From Pseudomonas putida S13.1.2 (GTDB taxonomy: Bacteria > Pseudomonadota > Gammaproteobacteria > Pseudomonadales > Pseudomonadaceae), in contig NZ_CP010979.1 in NCBI RefSeq assembly GCF_000498395.2, forward strand, positions 5,366,501-5,430,500: a DNA stretch of 64,000 bases, written 5' to 3'. Below the pieces are notes generated by a model. That model ran no database searches and had not been told where the DNA came from. It worked only from the letters and a program-made list of their open reading frames with translations. A program made the translations under genes and the position numbers. Shown here one piece after another: positions 41,199-50,515 of the stretch (its first letter is position 1; every line of letters begins with the position of its first letter).

Positions 41199-42296
41199 AT
41201 GCAGACACTTAAGGTCGACCTGGGCGAGCGCAGCTACCCGATCTACATTGGCGAAGGCCTGCTGGACCAGCCCGAGCTGCTGGCGCCGCACATTGCCGGC
41301 CGGCAGGTCGCCATCGTTTCCAACGAGACCGTCGCGCCCCTGTATCTCGAACGCCTGAGCAAGACCCTGGGTGCCTACTCGGTGCTGCCGGTGGTATTGC
41401 CCGATGGCGAAGCCCACAAGAACTGGGAAACCCTGCAGCTGATCTTCGATGGGCTGCTCACAGCCCGCCATGATCGTCGCACTACCGTGGTTGCCCTGGG
41501 CGGCGGCGTGATCGGTGACATGGCCGGCTTCGCTGCCGCCTGCTACCAGCGCGGTGTCGACTTCATCCAGGTGCCGACCACCCTGCTTTCCCAGGTCGAC
41601 TCGTCGGTGGGCGGCAAGACCGGTATCAACCACCCGCTGGGCAAGAACATGGTGGGTGCCTTCTATCAGCCCAATGCGGTGCTGATCGACACCACCAGCC
41701 TCAAGACCCTGCCAGCGCGCGAGCTGTCGGCGGGCCTGGCCGAAGTGATCAAGTACGGCCTGATCTGCGACAAGCCGTTCCTGGGCTGGCTTGAAGACAA
41801 TATGCAAGCCCTGCGCGCCCTCGACTCGGCAGCCCTGACCGAGGCCATCCGCCGCTCGTGCGCGGCCAAGGCCGCAGTGGTGGGTGCCGACGAGCGCGAG
41901 TCCGGCGTACGGGCCACGCTGAACCTGGGGCATACCTTTGGGCATGCCATCGAGACCCACATGGGCTACGGCGTGTGGCTGCACGGCGAAGCCGTGTCGG
42001 CGGGCACGGTGATGGCCCTGGAAATGTCCATGCGCCTTGGCTGGATCGACCAGGCCGAGCGTGATCGCGGAATCCGCCTGTTGCAGGACGCAGGTTTGCC
42101 GGTGGTGCCACCACAGGAAATGACCCCGGCGCATTTCATGGAGCACATGGCGGTCGACAAGAAAGTGATCGACGGTCGCCTGCGTCTGGTGCTGTTGCGC
42201 CAGATGGGCGAGGCCGTTGTGACCGACGACTATCCGAAAGAGATTCTACAGGCCACGCTGTCGGCGGATTACCGCGCGATCGTGGCCCAGCTTTGA
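41199..42296 (+). CDS. aroB: 3-dehydroquinate synthase AroB
   Basis: A 365-residue NAD- and zinc-dependent enzyme converting DAHP to 3-dehydroquinate. Seen: VDLGERSYPIYIGEGLL at the start, PDGEAHKNWETLQ, GGGVIGDMAGFAAACYQRGV, QVPTTLLSQVDSSVGGKTGINH (active-site Lys) and LNLGHTFGHAIETHMGY with zinc-binding histidines. Length is usual. It starts 97 bases after aroK, and damX follows 15 bases after the stop. Confidence 0.97.
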   Translation: MQTLKVDLGERSYPIYIGEGLLDQPELLAPHIAGRQVAIVSNETVAPLYLERLSKTLGAYSVLPVVLPDGEAHKNWETLQLIFDGLLTARHDRRTTVVALGGGVIGDMAGFAAACYQRGVDFIQVPTTLLSQVDSSVGGKTGINHPLGKNMVGAFYQPNAVLIDTTSLKTLPARELSAGLAEVIKYGLICDKPFLGWLEDNMQALRALDSAALTEAIRRSCAAKAAVVGADERESGVRATLNLGHTFGHAIETHMGYGVWLHGEAVSAGTVMALEMSMRLGWIDQAERDRGIRLLQDAGLPVVPPQEMTPAHFMEHMAVDKKVIDGRLRLVLLRQMGEAVVTDDYPKEILQATLSADYRAIVAQL

Positions 42297-42311
42297 GGTT
42301 GTGACAGCGCA

Positions 42312-43916
42312 ATGACCAGTTTGCATGCCGATGAGGCCTTTCTCGACCATTATCAGTTGAGCCACGATCCGTTCGCGCCCCGTGTGCCCGGCTTCAAGTT
42401 CTTCCCTGCCCAGCGCAAGCCTGTGCTTGGCCAGCTGCACCATCTGGCGCGCTACAGTCAGCTGATGCTGGTGGTCAGCGGCCCGTTGGGCAGCGGCAAG
42501 TCGCTGCTGCGCCAGGCCCTGGTGGCCAGCACCAACAAGCAGGCTGTGCAGAGCGTGGTGGTATCTGCCCGCAGTGCCAGCGATGCCTCCAGCATGCTCG
42601 CCCAGGTCGCGCAGGATCTGGGCGTGGCCCAGCCCGAGGTTCAGGCGATCCTGTCCAAGGTGGTGCAGCTGGCACTGACCGGGCAGGAAGTGTATTTGCT
42701 GGTGGACGATGCGGAACAACTCGACGAGTCGGCACTCCAAGCGTTGCTGGAGTTGGCGGCGGGGGTACCGGAAGGGCGCCCGCACGTGTTCCTGTTCGGT
42801 GAGCCTTCACTGATTGCCGGGCTGGACGAGCTCAATGTCGAGGAAGAACGCTTCCACATCATCGAGCTTGCCCCCTACAGTGAAGAAGAAACCCGCGAGT
42901 ACCTGGAGCAGCGCCTGGAAGGGGCTGGCCGGGGCATCGAGGTGTTCAGCCGTGAACAGATCGTCGATATCCATGAACACTCCGACGGCTGGCCTGGCAA
43001 CATCAACCAGGTCGCCCGTGACACTTTGATCGAAGCCATGATCGCCAGCCGTTCGACGGCCAAGCGACCATCCATGGGGTTCAAGATGCCTAAAAAACAT
43101 GTGCTCGCGCTGTCCGCTGTGGTCGTGGTCGCCGTTGCGGCTGCGGTGTTGATGCCCAAGAAAGGCGACAAGGCCCCCGCCGAAGCGCCGGCCGCCCAGG
43201 CTCAGCTGCCGCTTGGCGAAGGCAAGCCTGGGGCTGCCATCGAATTCTCCGGCTCGTCCCAGCCGATGCCACTGCCACTGGTTGGCCAGTCCCAGCCTGT
43301 AATGCGCGAGCCGCTGGCCCAGGCCGCTGGCATGGGTGAGGGTGAAGAAGGCAGCCCGGCGGGCGACACCGCCCTGCAGCCTGGCAACCCGCCGCCAACC
43401 GTGACCACCATTGCGCCGCCGCAAGGTGTGCCGGCTGGCCCGGCGCCTGCGCCTGCACAGCCTGTGGCCACTGCGCCGGTACAGCCGGTTGCGCCTGCGC
43501 CAAAGCCTGTTGCAACCCAGCCTGCGAAGCCGGTTGCACCTGCCAAGCCTGCACCTGCGCCAACCCAGGTCGCCGTGGCCAAGCCTGCCGCCAAACCTGC
43601 CGAGAAACCCGCCGCCACTGGCAGCGGCAACAGCGGCTGGTACTCCGGGCAGAAACCGGGCAATTACGTGGTGCAAATCCTGGGTACCAGCTCCGAGGCT
43701 TCGGCCCAGGCGTTCGTGAAAGCCCAGGGTGGCGACTATCGCTACTTCAAGAAAAACCTGCAGGGCAAGCCACTGTACGTAGTCACCTACGGCAGCTTCG
43801 CCAACCGCGATGCAGCGATTGCGGCAATCAAGAACTTGCCAGCGAAGGTCCAGGCTGGTAAACCTTGGCCACGAACCGTCGGCAGCGTCCAACAAGAGCT
43901 GGCCACGGCCCGCTGA
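42312..43916 (+). CDS. damX: DamX-like protein: AAA ATPase with SPOR domain
   Basis: A 534-residue protein. An N-terminal AAA-like ATPase (residues about 10-245) has Walker A GPLGSGKS at 57-64 and Walker B-like VYLLVDDAEQ. A membrane helix (HVLALSAVVVVAVAAAVLM, about 258-276) leads to a long Pro/Ala/Gln-rich periplasmic linker. The C-terminal SPOR domain (about 445-525) has GNYVVQILGTSSEASAQAF and LYVVTYGSFANRDAA. E. coli DamX, also next to aroB, has a SPOR domain but not this whole ATPase domain. It probably acts at the division septum. A terminator follows. Confidence 0.9.
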   Translation: MTSLHADEAFLDHYQLSHDPFAPRVPGFKFFPAQRKPVLGQLHHLARYSQLMLVVSGPLGSGKSLLRQALVASTNKQAVQSVVVSARSASDASSMLAQVAQDLGVAQPEVQAILSKVVQLALTGQEVYLLVDDAEQLDESALQALLELAAGVPEGRPHVFLFGEPSLIAGLDELNVEEERFHIIELAPYSEEETREYLEQRLEGAGRGIEVFSREQIVDIHEHSDGWPGNINQVARDTLIEAMIASRSTAKRPSMGFKMPKKHVLALSAVVVVAVAAAVLMPKKGDKAPAEAPAAQAQLPLGEGKPGAAIEFSGSSQPMPLPLVGQSQPVMREPLAQAAGMGEGEEGSPAGDTALQPGNPPPTVTTIAPPQGVPAGPAPAPAQPVATAPVQPVAPAPKPVATQPAKPVAPAKPAPAPTQVAVAKPAAKPAEKPAATGSGNSGWYSGQKPGNYVVQILGTSSEASAQAFVKAQGGDYRYFKKNLQGKPLYVVTYGSFANRDAAIAAIKNLPAKVQAGKPWPRTVGSVQQELATAR

Positions 43917-43977
43917 TACCTTCCGGGCGGCATCACCCCGCCGCCCAGTTGCTGAGCGATTTACTGACTTTCGACTA

Positions 43978-44007
43978 GCCTGCTGCGTTTCAACGCGGCA
44001 GGCTTTT
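43978..44007 (+). terminator. rho-independent terminator after damX
   Basis: GCCTGC and GCAGGC arms (extended by AGCCTGC/GCAGGCT) around TGCGTTTCAACGCG, followed by TTTT, about 60 bases beyond the damX stop. Confidence 0.85.
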
Positions 44008-44290
44008 CTGTCCCAGACTGCCGGCCACAAGCCCCTAGTTGCAGTCATGGCTGAAACGCTTCAGACTCATGCCAAGCCGCTATCACGGCGCATGGCGCAA
44101 AAACATTCAAAATTGCGACATAAATTTTCAATGGTGAGACATGAAAATTTGTGGGCATCGCTGTCGCTGTGCAACAATGGTTTTCCATGGCCACCGCAAA
44201 AAAGCTGGCGTTTGATCGGCGTGGATGGTAAGTGGTTGTTAAAAAAGAGATTTACCTCCGTTGAGAGGTGAACCTGGTGAGAATGTGTCT
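44008..44290 (+). promoter_or_regulatory. long gltB leader with hyphenated AT-rich dyad
   Basis: The 283 bases before gltB hold no convincing gene. At 44122-44150 a perfect dyad AAATTTTCA-N11-TGAAAATTT appears in a short AT-rich patch, overlapped by two GACAT direct repeats 21 bases apart (44117 and 44138). The spacing of two helical turns suits a dimeric regulator. A short in-frame stretch upstream of gltB could extend the protein, but family data place the start at 44291. Confidence 0.45.
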
Positions 44291-47200
44291 ATGAAAACAG
44301 GTCTGTACCATCCCGAAGAATTCAAGGACAACTGTGGTTTTGGCCTGATCGCCCATATGACGGGCGAACCGAGCCACCACCTTCTGCAAACCGCCATGCA
44401 GGCGCTGACTTGCATGACCCACCGCGGCGGTATCAACGCCGACGGCAAGACCGGTGACGGTTGCGGTCTGCTCATGCAGAAGCCCGATCAATTCCTGCGA
44501 GCCGTGGCCCAGGAACACTTTGCCGTCGAGCTGCCCAAGCAGTACGCCGTCGGCATGGTGTTCTTCAACCAGGACCCGGTGAAAGCTGAAGCTGCCCGCG
44601 CCAACATGGACCGCGAGATCCTCGCCGCTGGCCTGAAACTGGTCGGCTGGCGCAAGGTACCGATCGATACCAGCGTACTCGGCCGCCTGGCCCTGGAGCG
44701 CCTGCCGCAGATCGAGCAGGTGTTCATCGGTGGTGAAGGCCTGAGTGACCAGGAATTCGCCATCAAGCTGTTCAGTGCCCGTCGCCGTTCGTCGGTGGCC
44801 AACGCCCACGATAGCGACCACTACATCTGCAGCTTCTCGCACAAGACCATCATCTACAAAGGCCTGATGATGCCGCGCGATCTCGCGGCGTTTTATCCAG
44901 ACCTGGGTGACGAGCGCCTGCAAACAGCGATCTGCGTGTTCCACCAGCGCTTCTCCACCAACACCCTGCCGAAATGGCCGCTGGCGCAGCCGTTCCGCTT
45001 CCTCGCCCACAACGGCGAGATCAACACCATCACCGGCAACCGCAACTGGGCCATGGCCCGTCGCACCAAGTTCGCCAATGACCAGATCCCTGACCTCGAA
45101 GAGCTCGGCCCGCTGGTCAACCGCGTCGGTTCCGACTCGTCGAGCATGGACAACATGCTGGAGCTGATGGTTACCGGTGGCATCGACCTGTTCCGCGGCG
45201 TGCGCATGCTGGTACCGCCAGCCTGGCAGAACGTCGAGACCATGGACGCCGACCTGCGCGCCTTCTACGAATACAACTCCATGCACATGGAGCCGTGGGA
45301 TGGCCCGGCCGGTATCGTGATGACCGAAGGCCGCCACGCGGTGTGCCTGCTCGACCGTAACGGCCTGCGCCCGGCGCGCTGGGTCACCACCACCAATGGC
45401 TACATCACCATCGCCTCGGAAATTGGCGTATGGGGTTACCAGCCTGAGGAAGTGCTGGCCAAGGGCCGTGTCGGCCCGGGCCAGATCCTTGCCGTGGACA
45501 CTGAAACCGGCCAGATCCTCGACACCGACGCCATCGACAACCGCCTGAAGTCGCGCCACCCGTACAAGCGCTGGCTGCGTCAGCACGCCACCCGTATCCA
45601 GGCGACGCTGACCGACGACCAGGGCGCGGCCAGCTACGACGCTGACCAGCTCAAGCAATACATGAAGATGTTCCAGGTCACCTTCGAAGAGCGTGACCAG
45701 GTGCTGCGCCCGCTGGGTGAGCAGGGCCAGGAAGCCGTTGGTTCGATGGGTGACGACACGCCGATGGCCGTGCTGTCGCAGCGTGTGCGTTCGCCGTTCG
45801 ACTTCTTCCGCCAGCAATTTGCCCAGGTGACCAACCCACCGATCGACCCACTGCGCGAAGCCATTGTGATGTCGCTGGAGATCTGCCTGGGCGCCGAGCG
45901 CAACATCTTCCAGGAGTCCCCGGAGCACGCTTCGCGGGTCATCCTCAGCTCCCCGGTCATTTCGCCCGCCAAGTGGCGTTCGCTGATGAACCTGGAGCGT
46001 GAAGGTTTCGACCGTCAGCTGATCGACCTCAACTATGAGCAGAGCGTCGGCCTGGAAGCGGCCATTCGCAACATCGCCGACCAGGCTGAAGAAGCCGTGC
46101 GCGCTGGCAAGACCCAGCTGGTGCTGAGCGACCGCTACATCGCCCCGGGCAAGCTGCCGGTGCACGCATCGCTGGCCGTTGGCGCGGTGCACCACCGCCT
46201 GACCGAACAGGGCCTGCGTTGCGACAGCAACATCCTGGTAGAAACCGCTACTGCCCGTGACCCGCATCACTTCGCCGTGCTGCTGGGCTTTGGTGCCTCG
46301 GCTGTGTACCCGTACCTGGCGTATGAAGTACTGGCTGACCTGATTCGTACCGGCGAAGTGCTCGGCGACCTGGACGAAGTGTTCAAGTACTACCGCAAGG
46401 GCATCTCCAAGGGCCTGCTGAAGATCCTGTCGAAGATGGGTATCTCTACCATCGCCTCGTACCGCGGTGCGCAGCTGTTCGAAGCCATCGGCCTGGCCGA
46501 GGAAGTGGTCGGCCTGAGCTTCAAGGGCGTGTCCAGCCGCATCAAGGGTGCGCGCTTCGTAGACCTGGAAAGCGACCAGAAGCTGCTGGCGGCCGAAGCC
46601 TGGAGCGCGCGCAAGCCGATCCAGCAAGGTGGCCTGCTGAAGTTCGTCCACGGTGGCGAATACCACGCCTACAACCCGGACGTGGTCAACACCCTGCAAG
46701 CCGCCGTGCAGCAGGGCGACTATGCCAAGTTCAAGGAATACACCACGCTGGTCGACCAGCGTCCGGTGTCGATGATCCGCGACCTGCTGAAGGTGAAAGT
46801 GGCCGATCAGCCACTGGCGCTGGAGCAGATCGAGCCGCTGGAGGCCATCCTCAAGCGTTTCGACTCCGCGGGTATCTCGCTGGGCGCACTGTCGCCGGAA
46901 GCCCACGAAGCGCTGGCCGAGGCCATGAACCGCCTGGGCGCGCGTTCCAACTCGGGTGAAGGCGGTGAAGACCCGTCCCGTTACGGCACCATCAAGAGCT
47001 CGAAGATCAAGCAGGTGGCCACCGGCCGCTTTGGTGTGACCCCGGAATACCTGGTCAATGCCGAAGTGCTGCAGATCAAGGTCGCCCAGGGCGCCAAGCC
47101 TGGTGAGGGCGGCCAGCTGCCGGGCGGCAAGGTCAACGGCCTGATCGCCAAGCTGCGTTATGCGGTACCGGGCGTGACCCTGATCTCGCCGCCGCCGCAC

Positions 47201-48736
47201 CACGACATCTATTCGATCGAAGACCTGGCCCAGCTGATCTACGACCTCAAGCAGGTCAACCCGCAGGCCCTGGTCTCCGTGAAGCTGGTGGCAGAAGCCG
47301 GCGTGGGCACCATCGCCGCTGGCGTGGCCAAGGCCTATGCCGACCTGATCACCATCTCCGGTTATGACGGGGGTACCGGTGCTTCGCCGCTGACCTCGAT
47401 CAAGTACGCCGGCGCCCCGTGGGAGCTGGGCCTGGCCGAAACCCACCAGACCCTGCGCGGCAACGACCTGCGCGGCAAGGTACGGGTACAGACCGACGGC
47501 GGCCTGAAAACCGGCCTGGACGTGATCAAGGCGGCCATCCTCGGCGCCGAAAGCTTCGGCTTCGGTACCGCGCCAATGATCGCCCTGGGCTGCAAGTACC
47601 TGCGCATCTGCCACCTGAACAACTGCGCCACCGGCGTGGCCACCCAGAACGACAAGCTGCGCAAGGACCACTACATCGGCACCGTCGACATGGTGATCAA
47701 CTTCTTCACCTTCGTCGCCGAAGAAACCCGTGAGTGGCTGGCCAAGCTGGGTGTGCGCAGCCTGGGCGAGCTGATCGGCCGTACCGACCTGCTCGAAATG
47801 CTGCCAGGCGATACCGAGCGCCAGCAGTACCTGGACCTGTCGCCGCTGCTGGGCAGCTCGCACATTCCGGCAGACAAGCCGCAATTCTGCGAAGTCGACA
47901 AGAACCCGCCGTTCGACAAAGGCGAGCTGGCCGAGAAGATGGTGGATATGGCCCTGCCGGCGATTCGCGATCAGGCCGGTGGCGAGTTCAGCCTCGATAT
48001 CTGCAACTGCGACCGCTCCATCGGCGCCCGTATCTCTGGCGAAATCGCCAAGCTGTACGGCAACCAGGGCATGGCCGCCAACCCGATCACCTTCCGCTTC
48101 AAGGGTACTGCGGGCCAGAGCTTCGGCGTGTGGAACGCCGGTGGCCTGAACCTGCACCTGCAAGGCGATGCCAACGACTACGTGGGCAAGGGCATGACCG
48201 GTGGCAAGGTCACCATCGTGCCGCCAGCCGGCAGCCCGTTCGAAACCCAGCACAGCGCCATCGTCGGCAACACCTGCCTGTACGGTGCCACTGGCGGCAA
48301 GCTGTTTGCCGCGGGTACTGCGGGCGAGCGCTTCGCTGTGCGTAACTCCGGCGCCCACGCTGTTGTCGAGGGCACTGGCGATCACTGCTGTGAGTACATG
48401 ACCGGCGGCTTTGTCTGCGTCCTGGGCAAGACCGGTTACAACTTCGGTTCTGGCATGACTGGCGGCTTCGCCTACGTGCTCGACATGGACAATAGCTTCG
48501 TCGACAAGCTCAACCACGAGCTGGTGGAAATCCAGCGTATCAGTGGTGAAGCGATGGAGGCTTACCGCAGCCATCTGGCGCGCGTTCTTGGCGAGTATGT
48601 GGAAGAAACCGGCAGTGAGTGGGGGCGTGAGCTCTCGGAGAACCTGGACGACTACGTGCGGCGCTTCTGGCTGGTGAAGCCGAAGGCAGCCAACCTGAAG
48701 CAACTGTTGTCCAGCACACGTGCCAACCCGCAGTAA
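44291..48736 (+). CDS. gltB: glutamate synthase [NADPH] large subunit
   Basis: A 1481-residue protein. Glutamine amidotransferase class II domain starts at C15 (DNCGFGLIAHM), which becomes the N-terminal nucleophile after removal of a 14-residue propeptide. The central domain and the FMN synthase domain follow, with SRYGTIKSSKIKQ, GAKPGEGGQLPG, SPPPHHDIYSIEDL and GYDGGTGASPLTS. The 3Fe-4S cysteines are in CKYLRICHLNNCATGVATQ, and a glycine-rich beta-helix (GNTCLYGATGGKLFAAGTAG) ends the protein. With GltD it makes two glutamates from 2-oxoglutarate and glutamine. ATG 44291 is chosen because the propeptide is short in this family; an in-frame extension starts at 44261. Confidence 0.98.
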   Translation: MKTGLYHPEEFKDNCGFGLIAHMTGEPSHHLLQTAMQALTCMTHRGGINADGKTGDGCGLLMQKPDQFLRAVAQEHFAVELPKQYAVGMVFFNQDPVKAEAARANMDREILAAGLKLVGWRKVPIDTSVLGRLALERLPQIEQVFIGGEGLSDQEFAIKLFSARRRSSVANAHDSDHYICSFSHKTIIYKGLMMPRDLAAFYPDLGDERLQTAICVFHQRFSTNTLPKWPLAQPFRFLAHNGEINTITGNRNWAMARRTKFANDQIPDLEELGPLVNRVGSDSSSMDNMLELMVTGGIDLFRGVRMLVPPAWQNVETMDADLRAFYEYNSMHMEPWDGPAGIVMTEGRHAVCLLDRNGLRPARWVTTTNGYITIASEIGVWGYQPEEVLAKGRVGPGQILAVDTETGQILDTDAIDNRLKSRHPYKRWLRQHATRIQATLTDDQGAASYDADQLKQYMKMFQVTFEERDQVLRPLGEQGQEAVGSMGDDTPMAVLSQRVRSPFDFFRQQFAQVTNPPIDPLREAIVMSLEICLGAERNIFQESPEHASRVILSSPVISPAKWRSLMNLEREGFDRQLIDLNYEQSVGLEAAIRNIADQAEEAVRAGKTQLVLSDRYIAPGKLPVHASLAVGAVHHRLTEQGLRCDSNILVETATARDPHHFAVLLGFGASAVYPYLAYEVLADLIRTGEVLGDLDEVFKYYRKGISKGLLKILSKMGISTIASYRGAQLFEAIGLAEEVVGLSFKGVSSRIKGARFVDLESDQKLLAAEAWSARKPIQQGGLLKFVHGGEYHAYNPDVVNTLQAAVQQGDYAKFKEYTTLVDQRPVSMIRDLLKVKVADQPLALEQIEPLEAILKRFDSAGISLGALSPEAHEALAEAMNRLGARSNSGEGGEDPSRYGTIKSSKIKQVATGRFGVTPEYLVNAEVLQIKVAQGAKPGEGGQLPGGKVNGLIAKLRYAVPGVTLISPPPHHDIYSIEDLAQLIYDLKQVNPQALVSVKLVAEAGVGTIAAGVAKAYADLITISGYDGGTGASPLTSIKYAGAPWELGLAETHQTLRGNDLRGKVRVQTDGGLKTGLDVIKAAILGAESFGFGTAPMIALGCKYLRICHLNNCATGVATQNDKLRKDHYIGTVDMVINFFTFVAEETREWLAKLGVRSLGELIGRTDLLEMLPGDTERQQYLDLSPLLGSSHIPADKPQFCEVDKNPPFDKGELAEKMVDMALPAIRDQAGGEFSLDICNCDRSIGARISGEIAKLYGNQGMAANPITFRFKGTAGQSFGVWNAGGLNLHLQGDANDYVGKGMTGGKVTIVPPAGSPFETQHSAIVGNTCLYGATGGKLFAAGTAGERFAVRNSGAHAVVEGTGDHCCEYMTGGFVCVLGKTGYNFGSGMTGGFAYVLDMDNSFVDKLNHELVEIQRISGEAMEAYRSHLARVLGEYVEETGSEWGRELSENLDDYVRRFWLVKPKAANLKQLLSSTRANPQ

Positions 48737-48739
48737 AAA

Positions 48740-48841
48740 CAGCTGCAAGTGGCAAGCCTCAAGCTGCACGTAAAGGCAGTACGAGGTTTGCCCGGCTTAA
48801 GTGATCGTCTTGCGGCTTGCAGCGTGTAGCTTGCAGCTGCT
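48740..48841. repeat. imperfect inverted repeat of AGCTGCAAGC type
   Basis: CAGCTGCAAGTGGCAAGCCT near 48742 and AGCGTGTAGCTTGCAGCTG near 48822 are opposite arms about 80 bases apart, related to the element at 29126. It lies between gltB and gltD, within one operon. Confidence 0.75.
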
Positions 48842-48859
48842 GTAAAGAGGTTTTGAAAA

Positions 48860-50278
48860 ATGGCTGAACGTCTGAACAACGACTTCCAGTTCATCGAAGT
48901 GGGCCGCAAGGACCCGAAGAAAAAGCTGCTGCGCCAGCGCAAGAAGGAGTTCGTGGAAATCTACGAACCGTTCAAGCCGCAGCAGTCTGTAGACCAGGCG
49001 CACCGCTGCCTGGGCTGCGGTAACCCGTATTGCGAATGGAAGTGCCCGGTGCACAACTTCATCCCCAACTGGTTGAAGCTGGTGTCCGAAGGCAACATCC
49101 TGGCTGCGGCCGAGCTGTCGCACCAGACCAACACCCTGCCGGAAGTGTGCGGCCGCGTGTGCCCGCAAGACCGTCTGTGTGAAGGTGCCTGCACCCTGAA
49201 CGACGGCTTCGGCGCGGTGACCATCGGTTCGGTGGAGAAGTACATCACCGACACCGCTTTCGCCATGGGCTGGCGCCCGGACATGTCCAAGGTCAAGCCA
49301 ACCGGCAAGCGCGTCGCCATCATCGGCGCCGGCCCGGCTGGCCTGGGCTGCGCCGACGTGCTGGTGCGCGCTGGGGTAACCCCGGTGGTGTTCGACAAGA
49401 ACCCGGAAATCGGTGGCCTGCTGACCTTTGGCATCCCTGAGTTCAAGCTGGAAAAGACCGTGCTCAGCAACCGCCGCGAAGTGTTCACCGGCATGGGCAT
49501 CGAGTTCCGCCTGAACACCGAGGTGGGCAAGGACGTGACCATGGAACAGCTGCTCGCCGAGTACGACGCAGTGTTCATGGGCATGGGTACCTACACCTAC
49601 ATGAAGGGCGGCTTCCCGGGCGAAGACCTGCCGGGCGTGCATGACGCACTGGATTTCCTGATCGCCAACGTCAACCGCAACCTGGGCTTCGAGAAGTCGC
49701 CGGAAGACTTCGTCGACATGCAGGGCAAGAAGGTAGTGGTACTGGGCGGTGGTGACACCGCGATGGACTGCAACCGCACCTCGATCCGCCAGGGCGCCAA
49801 AGCGGTGACCTGCGCCTATCGCCGTGACGAAGCCAACATGCCGGGTTCGCGCAAAGAGGTGAAGAACGCCAAGGAAGAGGGCGTGAAATTCCTCTACAAC
49901 CGCCAGCCTATCGCCATTGTCGGCGAGGACAAGGTTGAAGGTGTGAAGGTGGTCGAGACCCGTCTCGGCGAGCCGGATGCCCGTGGTCGCCGCAGCCCTG
50001 AGCCGATCCCGGGTTCCGAAGAAATCCTGCCGGCCGATGCCGTGGTGATCGCCTTCGGCTTCCGCCCAAGCCCCGCGCCGTGGTTCGAGCAGCATGATAT
50101 CCAGCTGGACAGCCAAGGCCGTGTGGTAGCGCCGGAGAAGGGCAAGTTCAAGCACCAGACCAGCAACCCGAAAGTGTTTGCCGGTGGCGACATGGTGCGT
50201 GGTTCGGACCTGGTGGTAACGGCCATCTTCGAAGGGCGTACGGCTGCCGAAGGTATCCTGGACTATCTCGAAGTCTGA
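48860..50278 (+). CDS. gltD: glutamate synthase [NADPH] small subunit
   Basis: A 472-residue FAD/iron-sulfur subunit passing electrons from NADPH to GltB. Cysteine motifs for [4Fe-4S] clusters are CLGCGNPYCEWKCPVHNF and CGRVCPQDRLCEGACTL. FAD-binding is at RVAIIGAGPAGLGCADVLVRAG, and the NADPH-binding fold at KKVVVLGGGDTAMDC. The C-terminus GFRPSP, then FAGGDMVRGSDLVVTAI, completes it. The ATG at 48860 follows AGAGG. It is separated from gltB by 123 bases holding a repeat. Confidence 0.98.
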   Translation: MAERLNNDFQFIEVGRKDPKKKLLRQRKKEFVEIYEPFKPQQSVDQAHRCLGCGNPYCEWKCPVHNFIPNWLKLVSEGNILAAAELSHQTNTLPEVCGRVCPQDRLCEGACTLNDGFGAVTIGSVEKYITDTAFAMGWRPDMSKVKPTGKRVAIIGAGPAGLGCADVLVRAGVTPVVFDKNPEIGGLLTFGIPEFKLEKTVLSNRREVFTGMGIEFRLNTEVGKDVTMEQLLAEYDAVFMGMGTYTYMKGGFPGEDLPGVHDALDFLIANVNRNLGFEKSPEDFVDMQGKKVVVLGGGDTAMDCNRTSIRQGAKAVTCAYRRDEANMPGSRKEVKNAKEEGVKFLYNRQPIAIVGEDKVEGVKVVETRLGEPDARGRRSPEPIPGSEEILPADAVVIAFGFRPSPAPWFEQHDIQLDSQGRVVAPEKGKFKHQTSNPKVFAGGDMVRGSDLVVTAIFEGRTAAEGILDYLEV

Positions 50279-50283
50279 TCCAT

Positions 50284-50393
50284 TGCCGGGGCCGCTTTGC
50301 GGCCCATCGCGGCACAAGGCCGCTCCTACAGGAGATATGCGATTCCCTGTAGGAGCGGCCTTGTGCCGCGATAGGGCTGCAAAGCAGCCCCAG
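50284..50393. repeat. REP-like inverted pair
   Basis: GGCCCATCGCGGCACAAGGC at 50301-50320 and GCCTTGTGCCGCGATAGGGC at 50358-50377 are opposite arms, extended by GGGCTGC-AAA-GCAGCCC. A T-run follows six bases later, so it may also serve as gltBD terminator. Confidence 0.88.
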
Positions 50394-50398
50394 GGCAT

Positions 50399-50414
50399 TT
50401 TTTGTATACAAAAA
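50399..50414. promoter_or_regulatory. palindrome TTTTTGTATACAAAAA upstream of hemE
   Basis: A perfect 16-base palindrome about 100 bases before the hemE ATG. TTGTATACAA-like cores are bound by several GntR-family regulators, so it could be an operator; the T-run also fits a terminator for gltD. Confidence 0.45.
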
Positions 50415-50515
50415 CGCTTGATCTGCGGCATCCAATAGACAAAACGCATGGCCATGGCCGTGCCTTTTGCGCTGGCGTCTGAGAAAATGCCCGCACTATT
50501 TTTCCGGATGCCGAC

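Noticed and set aside
44048..44271. A plus-strand frame before gltB that could be a leader peptide
   Set aside because: No ribosome binding site, and it crosses the regulatory dyad; composition is not gene-like.
44252..48769. A 1505-codon open frame on the minus strand
   Set aside because: It is antisense to gltB and arises from the high-GC codon bias; its composition is His/Gln/Val-rich with no recognisable domain.
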